A DNA stretch of 64,000 nt, taken from assembly GCF_001676875.1 (NCBI RefSeq), contig NZ_JYKA01000020.1, positions 1 through 64,000 on the forward strand, written 5' to 3'. Under the pieces are notes generated by a model. That model was not told the origin of the DNA. It saw only the letters and a list, made by a program, of their open reading frames with translations, and did no database searches. Shown here one piece after another: positions 19,898-29,616 of the stretch (position 1 is its first letter; every line of letters starts with the position of its first letter). A program made the position numbers and the translations under genes. This DNA is from Chromobacterium subtsugae. Its GTDB lineage: Bacteria > Pseudomonadota > Gammaproteobacteria > Burkholderiales > Chromobacteriaceae.

Positions 19898-21384
19898 TGC
19901 TGGCCGCGGCGGCGCCAGCCCAGCGCCAGCGCCGCCAGCAGCAGCAAGCCGCAGCCCAGCGCCACCGGCAGGTTGCCGACGCGCATGTATGGGGTCAGGC
20001 CCTGGCGGCTCTGGGCGAAGCCGGTCAGCACCTGGGCGGTGAACGGCGCGGCGATGGCGGAAATTTCGCCGTCCGGCCGGATGATGGCGGTCATGCCGTT
20101 ATTGGTGGCGCGCAGCATGTAGCGGCCGGTTTCCAGCGAACGGGCCTGCGACAGCTGCAGGTGCTGGCTCATCGCCTCGCTCTTGCCGAACCAGGCCAGG
20201 TTGCTGACGTTGGCCAGCATGCCGGCCTGCGCCGCCGGGCCGGACAGCTCTTCGCCGAAACTATCCTCGTAGCAGACGTTGAAGGCCACTTTCTGGCCGG
20301 CCAGCAGCAGCGGCGGCTGGTTGGCGCCGCCGCGGCTGAAGCCGGACAGCGGCATGTTCATATACTGGTAGATCCAGCCTATCAGGCCGGGCAGCGGGAT
20401 GAACTCGCCGAACGGCACCAGGTGGTCCTTGGCGTAGTACGGCATTTTCGGATCGGACAACGCCACCACCGCGTTCAGATAGCCGCGGCCATCGTTGGTG
20501 CGGCGCGGAATGCCGCTGGCCAGCGCCATGCCGGCGCGGCTGGCCTCGCCGCGCATCATCGACAGATAGCCGGAAGGCAGGTCGTCCAGGAATAGCGGCA
20601 GCGCGGTTTCCGGCAGTATCATCAGATCGGCGCGGGTCATCGCCACCTGGCGGTAGTAAGTGAGCAGCGACTGCTCCAGGTTTTCCGGCGTCCACTTCAA
20701 TTCCTGGGCGATATTGCCCTGGGCCAGCGCCACGCTGATCGGCTTGCCCTGAGGCGCGGTCCACTCCACATCGCGCAGCCAGAAGCCGCTCAGCCACAGC
20801 AGCGAGGTGGCGATCACGATGCCCAGCCGCAAGCGCATGCCGCTGCGCGCCAGCATCATCAGCGCGCCGGCGGACAGCGCCACCAGATAGCTGACCAAGT
20901 GGATGCCGCCGATCGGCGCGTAGCCGGACAGCGGGCTTTCGGTGATTTGCGAATAGCCGGCGGCGGCCCAGGGGAAGCCGGTCATCACCCAGCTGCGCAG
21001 CCATTCGCCCAGCTCCCAGGCGGCGGGGAAGGCCACCAGGTAGCGCACCCAGGGGCGAGGGTCGACGCGGCAGGCCACCCAGGCGGCCAGGCCCGGGTAC
21101 AGCGCCAGATAGGCCGGCAGCAGCAGCACCAGCGGCGCGGCGATCAGGGCCGGCAGGCCGGCGACATCGTGCAGGCTGGCGTACAGCCAGTGGAAGTTGC
21201 TGGTGTAGGCGGCCAGGCCCCAGACATAGCCTATCCAGAAGGCGCGGCGCGGCTCGCGCTGTATCAGCTCCAGCAGCGCGGCCAGGCACAGCGGCATCAG
21301 CCAGAACAGCCGGTAGGGCGCGAAGGAAAACACGGTGAGGGCGCCGGCTAGCGCGGCGGCCAGGAGCAGGATCAGTATTCGCAT
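19894..21384 (-). CDS. lnt: Apolipoprotein N-acyltransferase
   Basis: Lnt adds the third acyl chain to lipoproteins in the inner membrane. The 496-residue product has N-terminal membrane segments followed by a periplasmic nitrilase-like domain. The Glu-Lys-Cys triad is visible in [20 protein letters not shown] and [12 protein letters not shown]. It is the last gene of the leftward block ybeZ-ybeY-corC-lnt, an order known from many proteobacteria. It has a C-terminal transmembrane helix. Convergent with the chemoreceptor, with stops overlapping. Confidence 0.95.
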   Translation of the reverse strand: MRILILLLAAALAGALTVFSFAPYRLFWLMPLCLAALLELIQREPRRAFWIGYVWGLAAYTSNFHWLYASLHDVAGLPALIAAPLVLLLPAYLALYPGLAAWVACRVDPRPWVRYLVAFPAAWELGEWLRSWVMTGFPWAAAGYSQITESPLSGYAPIGGIHLVSYLVALSAGALMMLARSGMRLRLGIVIATSLLWLSGFWLRDVEWTAPQGKPISVALAQGNIAQELKWTPENLEQSLLTYYRQVAMTRADLMILPETALPLFLDDLPSGYLSMMRGEASRAGMALASGIPRRTNDGRGYLNAVVALSDPKMPYYAKDHLVPFGEFIPLPGLIGWIYQYMNMPLSGFSRGGANQPPLLLAGQKVAFNVCYEDSFGEELSGPAAQAGMLANVSNLAWFGKSEAMSQHLQLSQARSLETGRYMLRATNNGMTAIIRPDGEISAIAAPFTAQVLTGFAQSRQGLTPYMRVGNLPVALGCGLLLLAALALGWRRRGQH

Positions 21385-21454
21385 GGCTAGCGTGTCGTTT
21401 GCGGTAGTGGGAGGGCGGCAGCCGGCGCGGCGCAGGCTGCCTTCAGCATAGGCC

Positions 21455-22306
21455 TTATTCGGCCTGGCCGGCGCTCAGCTGGATGCGTTCCACCAGCAGG
21501 CTGTCCAGGCGGCGGCTGTCGGCGCGCAGCACGGTGAAGCGCAGGCCGGCGGCCTCGATTTTTTCGCCGCGCTTGGGCAAATGGCCGGTGAGCGAGATCA
21601 CCAGGCCGCCGACGGTGTCGACATCGTCGTCGGCGTAGTCGGTGCCGAAGTAGTGATTGAAGTCTTCGATCTCGGTCAGCGCCTTGACGCGGTAACGCTC
21701 GTTGCCGCGCACCGGCACGATGTCGTCCTCGTCGTCCTCGATGTCGTATTCGTCCTCGATGTCGCCGACGATCTGTTCAATCACGTCTTCGATGGTGACC
21801 AGGCCGCAGACGCCGCCGTATTCGTCGACCACCACCGCCATGTGGTTGTGGGTGGCGCGGAAGTCGCGCAGCAGCACGTTCAGCGGTTTCGATTCCGGCA
21901 CGAACACCGCCGGGCGCAGCACGTTCTTCAAATTGAAGGTGGCGGGCGCATGGAAGTAACGCAGCAACTCCTTGGCCAGCAGGATGCCTTGCACGTCATC
22001 CTTGCTTTCGCCTATCACCGGGAAGCGCGAGTGGCCGGAGTCGATGACGGTCGGCAGGAAGCGGGAGATCGGGTCGTCGATGTTGAGCACGTGCATCTGG
22101 CTGCGCGGGATCATCACGTCCCGGACGGTCAGTTCGCTCACTTCCAGCACGCCTTCTATCATGCCGAGGGCCTCGGCATCCAGCAGGTTGCGCTCGAAGG
22201 CGTTGTGCAGCAGCTCGATCAACTCCTCGCGGTCTTCCGGCTCGCGCAAGAGCATGGTGGACAGGCGTTCAAGCCAACTGGGCCGCGGTTTACTGGGGTC
22301 TTCCAT
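21455..22306 (-). CDS. corC: CBS-domain protein of the CorC/YbeX family
   Basis: This family is linked to magnesium and cobalt efflux and to ribosome-associated physiology. The 283-residue product has a CBS pair (about residues 60-190, including VRDVMIPRSQMHVL and VVVDEYGGVCGLVTIEDV) and a C-terminal CorC_HlyC domain (VDTVGGLVISLTGHLPKRGE). There is no DUF21 membrane domain, so it is the soluble type. It lies 70 bases upstream of lnt and 3 bases downstream of ybeY. Confidence 0.93.
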   Translation of the reverse strand: MEDPSKPRPSWLERLSTMLLREPEDREELIELLHNAFERNLLDAEALGMIEGVLEVSELTVRDVMIPRSQMHVLNIDDPISRFLPTVIDSGHSRFPVIGESKDDVQGILLAKELLRYFHAPATFNLKNVLRPAVFVPESKPLNVLLRDFRATHNHMAVVVDEYGGVCGLVTIEDVIEQIVGDIEDEYDIEDDEDDIVPVRGNERYRVKALTEIEDFNHYFGTDYADDDVDTVGGLVISLTGHLPKRGEKIEAAGLRFTVLRADSRRLDSLLVERIQLSAGQAE

Positions 22307-22309
22307 TTC

Positions 22310-22799
22310 TTAGAACTGCTCCTCGTGGTAGGGGTCGGGATATCCTAGCTGTTTAACGATGACGGTTTCAAGCGCTTCCATCGCCTCGGCTTCGTCGTCT
22401 TCTTCGTGGTCGAAGCCTTGCAGGTGCAGCATGCCGTGCACCAAGAGGTGCGCGTAATGGGCCATCAGGTCCTTGTTCTGCTCCGCGGCTTCCTTCTCCA
22501 CCACCGGCGCGCACAGCACCAGGTCGCCGAACAGCGGCAGGCCGGCCACCGGCTCGCCTTCGTTCAGCGCGAAGGACAGGACATTGGTCGCATAATCCTT
22601 GCCGCGGTAGTCGTTGTTGAGCTGACGGCCTTCAGCGGCGTCGACGATGACGATGCTGATCTGCGCTTTTTCGACGCCGCGCTGCAGCGCGGCCTGGCAG
22701 GCGCGGCGGATCAGCGCCGGCGGCGGCAGCGCGGCATCGCTGCGCACGTCCAGGGTCAGCTCCAGCCGCGCGCGCAGGCGGGCCAGCAGGGGGTGGCGT

Positions 22800-22813
<14 letters not shown>
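22310..22813 (-). CDS. ybeY: Endoribonuclease YbeY (16S rRNA maturation)
   Basis: YbeY is a zinc endoribonuclease involved in 16S rRNA 3' end processing and ribosome quality control. The 167-residue product has the metal site [14 protein letters not shown], with the three expected histidines. The frame is open further upstream, but the ATG at 22813 ([10 protein letters not shown]) is preferred. It overlaps the ybeZ end by 14 bases, as is common in this operon. Confidence 0.95.
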
Positions 22814-23755
<942 letters not shown>

Positions 23756-23759
<4 letters not shown>

Positions 23760-24427
23760 GCGTTTCGCAGCTGTTGGCTAAGCGTTGCAAAAATGGCGGC
23801 GTGGCTGCCGGGCGCGACATGGCGCACCGCCATGCCCAGCCGCCGCGCCGGTTCTATGTCGCGTTCGAGGTCGTCGCCCACCATCAGGCAGGCGCGCGCT
23901 TCTTGTCCAGCCAGCTCCAGCGCCCGGCGGAAGATGCGCGCGTCGGGCTTGGCGGCGCCGACGGCGTCGCAGGTGAGCAGGTGGCGGAAATGATGGGCGA
24001 TGCCCAGGTGCTCCAGCTTGGCGCGTTGCTGCTCGGCGCCGCCGTTGCTGACCACGATGCGGACCAGGTGGCGGGTGGCGTCGAGAAAATCCGCCGCGCC
24101 GGGGGTGAGCCGGCGGTGGCGGCGGTAGGCGTCCATATAAGGCTGGAACAGCAGGGCGGCTTCGGCTTCGCTCATGTCCGGCGCGCCGAGGAAGTCGCGC
24201 AGGCGCTCGTGGCGTTGCTGCGCGAGGCTCAGTTCGCCCAGCTCGAAGCGGCGCCAGTGGCGGTCGATGCAGCCGCGCCAGCGCGCCTGCAGCGCGTCGG
24301 GCGGTTGGGAGAAGCGCGAGGCATGCGGGCCGATGAACGCTGCGAACGCCTGCGCGCTGGCGTAAGCGTCGTCGAACAGCGTGTCGTCCAGATCCAGCAG
24401 TATCGCCCGGATGCCCTGCGGCTTCAT
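23756..24427 (-). CDS. HAD superfamily phosphatase
   Basis: The 223-residue product has the HAD motifs: DLDDTLFD (motif I, nucleophile Asp), VSNGGAEQQRAKLEHLGI (motif II) and KPDARIFRRALE with GDDLERDIEPARRLG (motifs III and IV). The helical cap matches C1-type phosphatases such as YjjG or 2-haloacid dehalogenase relatives. The substrate cannot be read from the sequence. The start at 24427 overlaps the stop of the YciI-like gene. The 3' end overlaps ybeZ. Confidence 0.9.
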
Positions 24428-24714
24428 GCTTCCTTCAATCCTTCCAGTCCGGCGGCGGTCATGCTCGGGACGAATTCGATGATGTCGTAGCGGGCCACGC
24501 CGGCTTTGGCGAACGGGTCGTCCGCCAGGCGGGCTTCCAGCGCAGCGCGCTCGCCACGGGCCAGGATCACGCCGCCGCTGCGCGGCACCTTGCGGCCGGA
24601 GGCCAGGAACAGCCCGTCGGCGTAAGCCTGGTTCAGCCATGCCACGTGGGCGGGCAGCAGCGCGTCGATGTCTGACAGCGGGGCGGTGTAACTCAGCGAG
24701 ACGACGTACATCAC
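24424..24714 (-). CDS. YciI-like (YCII domain) protein
   Basis: The 96-residue product has the YCII fold, with the His-Asp-type residues in SLSYTAPLSDIDALLPAHVAWL and the GGVILARGE segment. The family is related to small ferredoxin-like dehalogenase or muconolactone-type enzymes, but its function is mostly unknown. The GXASGRK-type pattern (FLASGRKVPRSGG) matches the family. It overlaps the HAD gene by 4 bases and lies 79 bases downstream of miaB. Confidence 0.85.
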   Translation of the reverse strand: MMYVVSLSYTAPLSDIDALLPAHVAWLNQAYADGLFLASGRKVPRSGGVILARGERAALEARLADDPFAKAGVARYDIIEFVPSMTAAGLEGLKEA

Positions 24715-24793
24715 GGTTTCTCCATGGCGGGACGATGCACAGCATACGCCCGGCGCCGCGCCGACGATAGCATGGCGATGGTATGCACGCGGC

Positions 24794-26128
24794 TCAAACG
24801 CTTTCGTGAACCAACGCCTCGCCGGCCAGCGAGTGCGGCCGCGCCTCGGTGATGCGCACGTCGATCATCTGGCCCAGCAGCCGCGGATGGCCGGCGAAGT
24901 TGACCACGCGGTTGTTGGCGGTGCGCGCCGCCAGCATGGCGTCGTCCTTGCGCGACACGTTTTCCACCAGCACCCTCTGCACGCTGCCGACCATCGCCTT
25001 GTTGATTTCGAAGCCGCGGGCTTCGATGACGGCGTTCAAGGCTTCCAGCCGGCGCACTTTCTCCGCGTGCGGGGTGTCGTCCGCCAGATTGGCGGCCGGG
25101 GTGCCGGGGCGCGGGCTGTAGATGAACACGTAGCTGAAGTCGAATGCCAGGTCGGTCACCAGCTTCAGCGTCTGTTCGAAGTCGGCCTCGGTTTCGCCGG
25201 GGAAGCCGACGATGAAGTCGGACGACAGGCACAGGTCCGGGCGGATCGCGCGCAGCTTGCGGATGATGGATTTGTATTCCAGGCTGGTGTAGCCGCGCTT
25301 CATCGCCATCAGCACGCGGTCGGCGCCGGACTGCACCGGCAGGTGCAGGTGGGAAACCAGTTTGGGCAGTTTGGCGTAGCAGTCGATGATGCGTTGGGAA
25401 AATTCGCGCGGATGGCTGGTGGTGAAGCGGATGCGCTCCACGCCCGGCACCTCGTGCACGTATTCCAGCAGCAGCGCGAAGTCGGCGATCTCGCCGTCGG
25501 CCATCAGGCCGCGGTAGGCGTTGACGTTCTGGCCCAGGAGCGTGATTTCCTTGACCCCCTGCGCCGCCAGGCCGGCGATTTCGGTCAGCACGTCCTCGAA
25601 CGGCCGCGACACCTCCTCGCCGCGGGTGTAGGGCACCACGCAGAACGAGCAGTATTTGGAACAGCCTTCCATGATGGACACCATGGCGGCGGCGCCGTCT
25701 ACCTTGGCCGGCGGGATATGGTCGAATTTCTCGATTTCCGGGAAGGAGATGTCGACCTGAGCGCGGCCGCTGTCGCGCTTGGCGCGGATCATTTCCGGCA
25801 GGCGGTGCAGCGTCTGCGGGCCGAACACCACGTCGACGTAGGGCGCGCGCTTGACGATGGCGTCGCCTTCCTGGCTGGCCACGCAGCCGCCCACGCCTAT
25901 GATCAGGCCGGGTTTGGCTTCCTTCAGCGGGCGCACGCGGCCCAGATCGGAGAACACTTTCTCCTGGGCCTTCTCGCGCACGCTGCAGGTGTTGAACAGG
26001 ATGATGTCGGCGTCTTCCGGAGTATCCGTCTTGACCATGTCTTCGGTGCTGCCCAGCACGTCCGCCATCTTGTCGGAATCGTACTCGTTCATCTGGCAGC
26101 CGAAGGTCTTGATGTATACCTTCTTCAT
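24794..26128 (-). CDS. miaB: tRNA-2-methylthio-N6-dimethylallyladenosine synthase
   Basis: MiaB is a radical SAM methylthiotransferase that converts i6A37 to ms2i6A37 in tRNA. The 444-residue product has the UPF0004 domain ([14 protein letters not shown]), the radical SAM cluster CSKYCSFC, and a C-terminal TRAM domain. It heads the leftward block reading towards the YciI-like gene. Confidence 0.96.
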   Translation of the reverse strand: MKKVYIKTFGCQMNEYDSDKMADVLGSTEDMVKTDTPEDADIILFNTCSVREKAQEKVFSDLGRVRPLKEAKPGLIIGVGGCVASQEGDAIVKRAPYVDVVFGPQTLHRLPEMIRAKRDSGRAQVDISFPEIEKFDHIPPAKVDGAAAMVSIMEGCSKYCSFCVVPYTRGEEVSRPFEDVLTEIAGLAAQGVKEITLLGQNVNAYRGLMADGEIADFALLLEYVHEVPGVERIRFTTSHPREFSQRIIDCYAKLPKLVSHLHLPVQSGADRVLMAMKRGYTSLEYKSIIRKLRAIRPDLCLSSDFIVGFPGETEADFEQTLKLVTDLAFDFSYVFIYSPRPGTPAANLADDTPHAEKVRRLEALNAVIEARGFEINKAMVGSVQRVLVENVSRKDDAMLAARTANNRVVNFAGHPRLLGQMIDVRITEARPHSLAGEALVHESV

Positions 26129-26155
26129 TGCTACTCGGGTTTCCTGCGGTTCGGT

Positions 26156-26533
26156 TTAAGGGGTGGTCCGGGCCTGGCGCTGCTTCAGCGCCTCGATCTC
26201 ATCGTCGCCCAGCACCCAGATGCGGTTGATGCTGCCTTGCGGATCGAAGGTCACGCCTACGGTTTTGCCCCTGAGATCATTCAATTGCCCGCTCAGCAGA
26301 AAGCGGTTGCCGCCATCGAAGATGCGCAGGCCGGGGGCCAGCGCGAAACGCGGCGGCGGCACGGCGATCAGCCCCCCTAGCCGCTGCAGGAAGGTTTGGT
26401 CGGCGCGGACGAAGGCGATGCCGGCGGCGTTCTGGTCGCCCAACTTGCCCATCACCAGGCTGTCGGGCAGCAGCCTGCCGGCGGCTGCGGGCAGGGCGAG
26501 GCATAGACAGAGGGCGGCGATGGGCTTTTTCAT
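26156..26533 (-). CDS. Small secreted protein of unknown function
   Basis: The 125-residue product begins with a signal peptide (MKKPIAALCLCLALPAAAG). The mature part is about 105 residues with no recognised domain. It includes GNRFLLSGQLNDLRGK and a C-terminal DDEIEALKQRQ helix. A periplasmic location is likely. It lies 27 bases upstream of miaB on the same strand. Confidence 0.7.
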   Translation of the reverse strand: MKKPIAALCLCLALPAAAGRLLPDSLVMGKLGDQNAAGIAFVRADQTFLQRLGGLIAVPPPRFALAPGLRIFDGGNRFLLSGQLNDLRGKTVGVTFDPQGSINRIWVLGDDEIEALKQRQARTTP

Positions 26534-26618
26534 AGCAATTTGAACGCTTTGCGCGCGATTCTACCATAGACGGCCCGACTGGTCGGGCGGGGCCAGATGT
26601 TTATAGCATTTTTTCCGG

Positions 26619-27821
26619 CTACTCGGCCGCCAGCGCCGCAGGCCGAAAGCGTTCGGCCAACGCGAACATCATCGGGTTGAGCAGGATGGAAACGATGGAG
26701 CCGGCCAGGATCAGCGCCTGGCCGCGCGGGCTGAGCAAGCCCAGCGACATGCCCAGCCCGGCCAGGATGAACGAGAATTCGCCGATCTGCGACAGGCTGG
26801 CGGCGATGCGCAGGCTGGTGGCGCGGCCGCGGCGGAACAGCCGCACGATGCCGTAGGCGGCCAGCGATTTGCCCAGCACGATGATCAGCACGGTGGCCAG
26901 CAGCGTCGGCGCGTCGTTGAGCAGCACTTGCGGATTCAGCAGCATGCCGACCGACACGAAGAACAGCACCGCGAACGCCTCCCGCAGCGGCAGCGACTCC
27001 TCGGCCGCGCGGTGGCTGAACGGCGATTCCGCCATCACCATGCCGGCGAAGAAGGCGCCCAGCGCGAACGAAATCTGGAACAGCTGGGTGGCGCCGTAGG
27101 CCACGCCCAGCGCGGTGGCCAGCACGCCCAGGCGGAACAGCTCGCGGCTGCCGGTGTGGACGACGCGCTCCAGCATCCAGGGAATGAAGCGGCGCCCGAC
27201 CACCAGCATCAACGCGACGAAGGCCGCCACCTTGCCCACCGTCAGCATCAGCGTCCAGCCCAGTTGCTCGAGCGACGGCGCGGCCTGGGCGCCGCCCAGC
27301 GCGCCGGCCACCGCCGGCAGCAGCACCAGGGTCAGCACCATCACCAGGTCTTCCACCACCAGCCAGCCGACGGCGATCTTGCCATCCTCGGTTTCCAGCC
27401 AGCCGTGCTCTTCCAGCGCGCGCAGCAGCACCACCGTGCTGGCCACCGACAGCGCCAGGCCGAACACCAGGCCTTCGCCCAGCGGCCAGCCCAGGAAGTG
27501 GGACAGCCCCATGCCCAGCAAAGTGGCCACCGCGATTTGCGCCAGCGCGCCCGGCACGGCGATGGCCTTCACCGCCATCAGGTCCTTGATCGAGAAGTGC
27601 TGGCCGACGCCGAACATCAATAGAATCACCCCCAGCTCGGCCAATTCCGGCGCCAGCGCGGTGTCGGCCTGGAAGCCGGGCGTGAACGGCCCCACCAGGA
27701 TGCCGGCGCACAGATAACCCACCAGCGGCGGCAGGCGCAGGCGCAGCGCCAGCATGCCGAAGGCGAAGGCGAATACCAGGCCGCCGACGATGGTGGTGAT
27801 CAGGGGGGTGTCGTGGGGCAT
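26619..27821 (-). CDS. CPA2-family cation:proton antiporter (YbaL/KefB-like, no RCK domain)
   Basis: This is an inner-membrane monovalent cation/proton antiporter. The 400-residue product is almost entirely hydrophobic, with about 12 segments, including LPPLVGYLCAGILVGP and ILLMFGVGQHFS at the N terminus. YbaL and KefB relatives carry an additional C-terminal TrkA-N/RCK domain, which is absent here. Cation specificity cannot be read. Confidence 0.85.
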   Translation of the reverse strand: MPHDTPLITTIVGGLVFAFAFGMLALRLRLPPLVGYLCAGILVGPFTPGFQADTALAPELAELGVILLMFGVGQHFSIKDLMAVKAIAVPGALAQIAVATLLGMGLSHFLGWPLGEGLVFGLALSVASTVVLLRALEEHGWLETEDGKIAVGWLVVEDLVMVLTLVLLPAVAGALGGAQAAPSLEQLGWTLMLTVGKVAAFVALMLVVGRRFIPWMLERVVHTGSRELFRLGVLATALGVAYGATQLFQISFALGAFFAGMVMAESPFSHRAAEESLPLREAFAVLFFVSVGMLLNPQVLLNDAPTLLATVLIIVLGKSLAAYGIVRLFRRGRATSLRIAASLSQIGEFSFILAGLGMSLGLLSPRGQALILAGSIVSILLNPMMFALAERFRPAALAAE

Positions 27822-28054
27822 GGGCGGAATTCCGGTTGAATGGCTGGATGGTATAAAGACGGAATATCAGGAACCGAGTTCCGATAAATTTATTATTTCA
27901 TTCAGCTTTCATCATGGCGCGAAGCCAGGCCGCGAGCCTTGATCTGCTCGCGATGAGGCGTCCGCGGCGGCGGAGCAAGGCGCAGCGCCATCAAATGGAA
28001 AGCCGGAGGCGCCAGCCCGCGCGGCGGAGTCGGGCTGGCTGGCGCGGGCAAGGG

Positions 28055-28756
28055 TCAGAAGCGTTCGAACGGCTGCAGATAGCGCCATTGTCCCGGCTGC
28101 AGTCCGGCCAAGGCCAGGCGGCCGATGCGGATGCAGCGCGCGCTTTGCAGGCGGACGCCGAGCTGGCGGCTGATTTCGGCGAAGAAACCGGCGCGCGGCG
28201 CGTAAACCGCGCAGCGCAGCTGATGGTCGCTCTGGCGGCTGATCTTGCATTGGCGCAACGGTTTGCCGTCCAGGCGGATGGCTGCGACGCGCGCTTTAAG
28301 CTCGTCGGCCGCCGGCGCCTGCTCCACTTGCAGCAGGAATTCCATCTCGCACTCGGCCAGATGGCGGGGCAGTTTTTTATCCTGGGTCAGCACCAGCAGG
28401 CCGTGGCATTGCTCATCCACGGCGCCGAAGGCGCTCAGGTGCTGGCGGTGGCGCGCCAGCCAGACTTGCTCCGACGCGTCCTGCGGCGAACGGCTGTCTT
28501 GCCCCAGCAGTTGCGCCGGCGGCGCGTCCTCGCCTGCCGGGCGGTGCAGCAGCATCGTCACCGGCAGCGCGGCCAAGGCCTGCGGCTTGCCGGCCAGCGT
28601 GATCTCTTGCTCCGGCCGCACCCGCGCGCCCAGCGTATTGACGACTTTGCCATCCACTTTCACCAGGCCCTGCTCGATGCAGGCATCGGCCTCGCGGCGC
28701 GAGCACAGGCCCAGTTCCACCATGCGCTTGGACAGGCGCACGCTTGTATCATCCAT
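28055..28756 (-). CDS. Divergent RsuA/RluF-type pseudouridine synthase
   Basis: Pseudouridine synthases of this family modify rRNA. The 233-residue product has an N-terminal S4 RNA-binding domain (RLSKRMVELGLCSRREADA). The catalytic region reads GAVDEQCHGLLVLTQD, where the usual consensus is GRLDxxTxGLLLLTND. The catalytic Asp114 is kept, but the neighbouring arginine, leucine and threonine are not. Activity and target are therefore uncertain. It diverges from the toxin locus that begins at 28993. Confidence 0.75.
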   Translation of the reverse strand: MDDTSVRLSKRMVELGLCSRREADACIEQGLVKVDGKVVNTLGARVRPEQEITLAGKPQALAALPVTMLLHRPAGEDAPPAQLLGQDSRSPQDASEQVWLARHRQHLSAFGAVDEQCHGLLVLTQDKKLPRHLAECEMEFLLQVEQAPAADELKARVAAIRLDGKPLRQCKISRQSDHQLRCAVYAPRAGFFAEISRQLGVRLQSARCIRIGRLALAGLQPGQWRYLQPFERF

Positions 28757-28913
28757 TGGTTACATCCTTGCGTATGTGGCCGGCGATTATCCGTTGCCGG
28801 CGCGCGGCTGACAAATCCAGTGTAGCGGGCTGGGCAGGCCGGAGGATGGCTGGCGCGGCCGACTGCGGGGTAAAGGTAATTTGCCTTTTAAAATATTTGA
28901 TATAATATATACT

Positions 28914-28932
28914 TTGATAAACATTTTATCAA
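28914..28932. promoter_or_regulatory. Inverted repeat upstream of the effector locus
   Basis: A perfect 8-bp inverted repeat TTGATAAA-CAT-TTTATCAA lies just downstream of a TATAAT (28901-28906) in a strikingly AT-rich stretch of a GC-rich genome. This is an operator-like arrangement. It is not an FNR/ANR box, because the half-site spacing does not fit. The binding protein is unknown. Confidence 0.5.
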
Positions 28933-28992
28933 TTGGGTCGCGGTGGGCTCCTGCACGGAGCGTGAGGGCTGCGGCAGTCATGGGGGGGCACG

Positions 28993-29580
28993 ATGTCGTG
29001 CGGGAAAGTTTTGTTGGCAGCGGCGGTATGCGCTGGGTTGTTGAGTGGGCAGCAGGCGATGGCCGCGGAGAATGAGGGGCCGGAAGTCACTTTCACCTCT
29101 CTGGGGCAGACGGCCTTGGCTGATGGCAGCGTTTGCGTGGCGGGCGGCGAAACCGAGGACTTCGTCGACAGCAAGTCGGTGGTGCTGGTGAAAAAGAACG
29201 GGGCGGTCCGGCAGAGAATCGCTCTGCCGTTGCCGGATCCCAATTACAGCGATGGGAGGGCCATGGCCTGCTTGCAGAAAGGCGCGGCCTTGTACGTCGT
29301 CGAAGAGCTGGATACCAGTTCCATCATGACCGACAAGCGGACATTGCTGTTTGTCGATCGCATCGAGCATGGCCGCCTGCAGAAGCGGGTCATGTTGCCG
29401 GTGCGATACAGCAGCCAGAATTTCGGCGTGGCCAGAGTGGGGGAGGGGCCTGCCGCCTTCATGTGGGACGGCGCGGGCCAACTGGTGGTGCGCGGCAAAG
29501 TTTATCGAGACGCGATGGGCGGCAAGCCGGGCAAGGCATTCTCCGTGAAATTGCAGGCTGATCTGACGGTCGCCAAGTAA
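28993..29580 (+). CDS. Exported protein of unknown function, candidate immunity protein
   Basis: The 195-residue product has an N-terminal signal sequence ending near AMAAEN. The mature part is beta-rich, with repeating strand-turn patterns (VVLVKKNGAVRQRIALPLP) and no recognised domain. It should be periplasmic. It lies immediately upstream of a large peptidoglycan hydrolase with secretion-signal repeats, 36 bases away on the same strand. By position it is a candidate immunity protein for that effector, but no sequence signature proves this. The start is the ATG at 28993 behind GGGGGGGCACG. Confidence 0.6.
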   Translation: MSCGKVLLAAAVCAGLLSGQQAMAAENEGPEVTFTSLGQTALADGSVCVAGGETEDFVDSKSVVLVKKNGAVRQRIALPLPDPNYSDGRAMACLQKGAALYVVEELDTSSIMTDKRTLLFVDRIEHGRLQKRVMLPVRYSSQNFGVARVGEGPAAFMWDGAGQLVVRGKVYRDAMGGKPGKAFSVKLQADLTVAK

Positions 29581-29616
29581 TCAGGCTGTCATTCGAACAA
29601 TTTTAAGGAAACCGTG

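Noticed and set aside
28914..28932. FNR/ANR box
   Set aside because: TTGAT and ATCAA are separated by 9 bases instead of 4, so the spacing does not fit.
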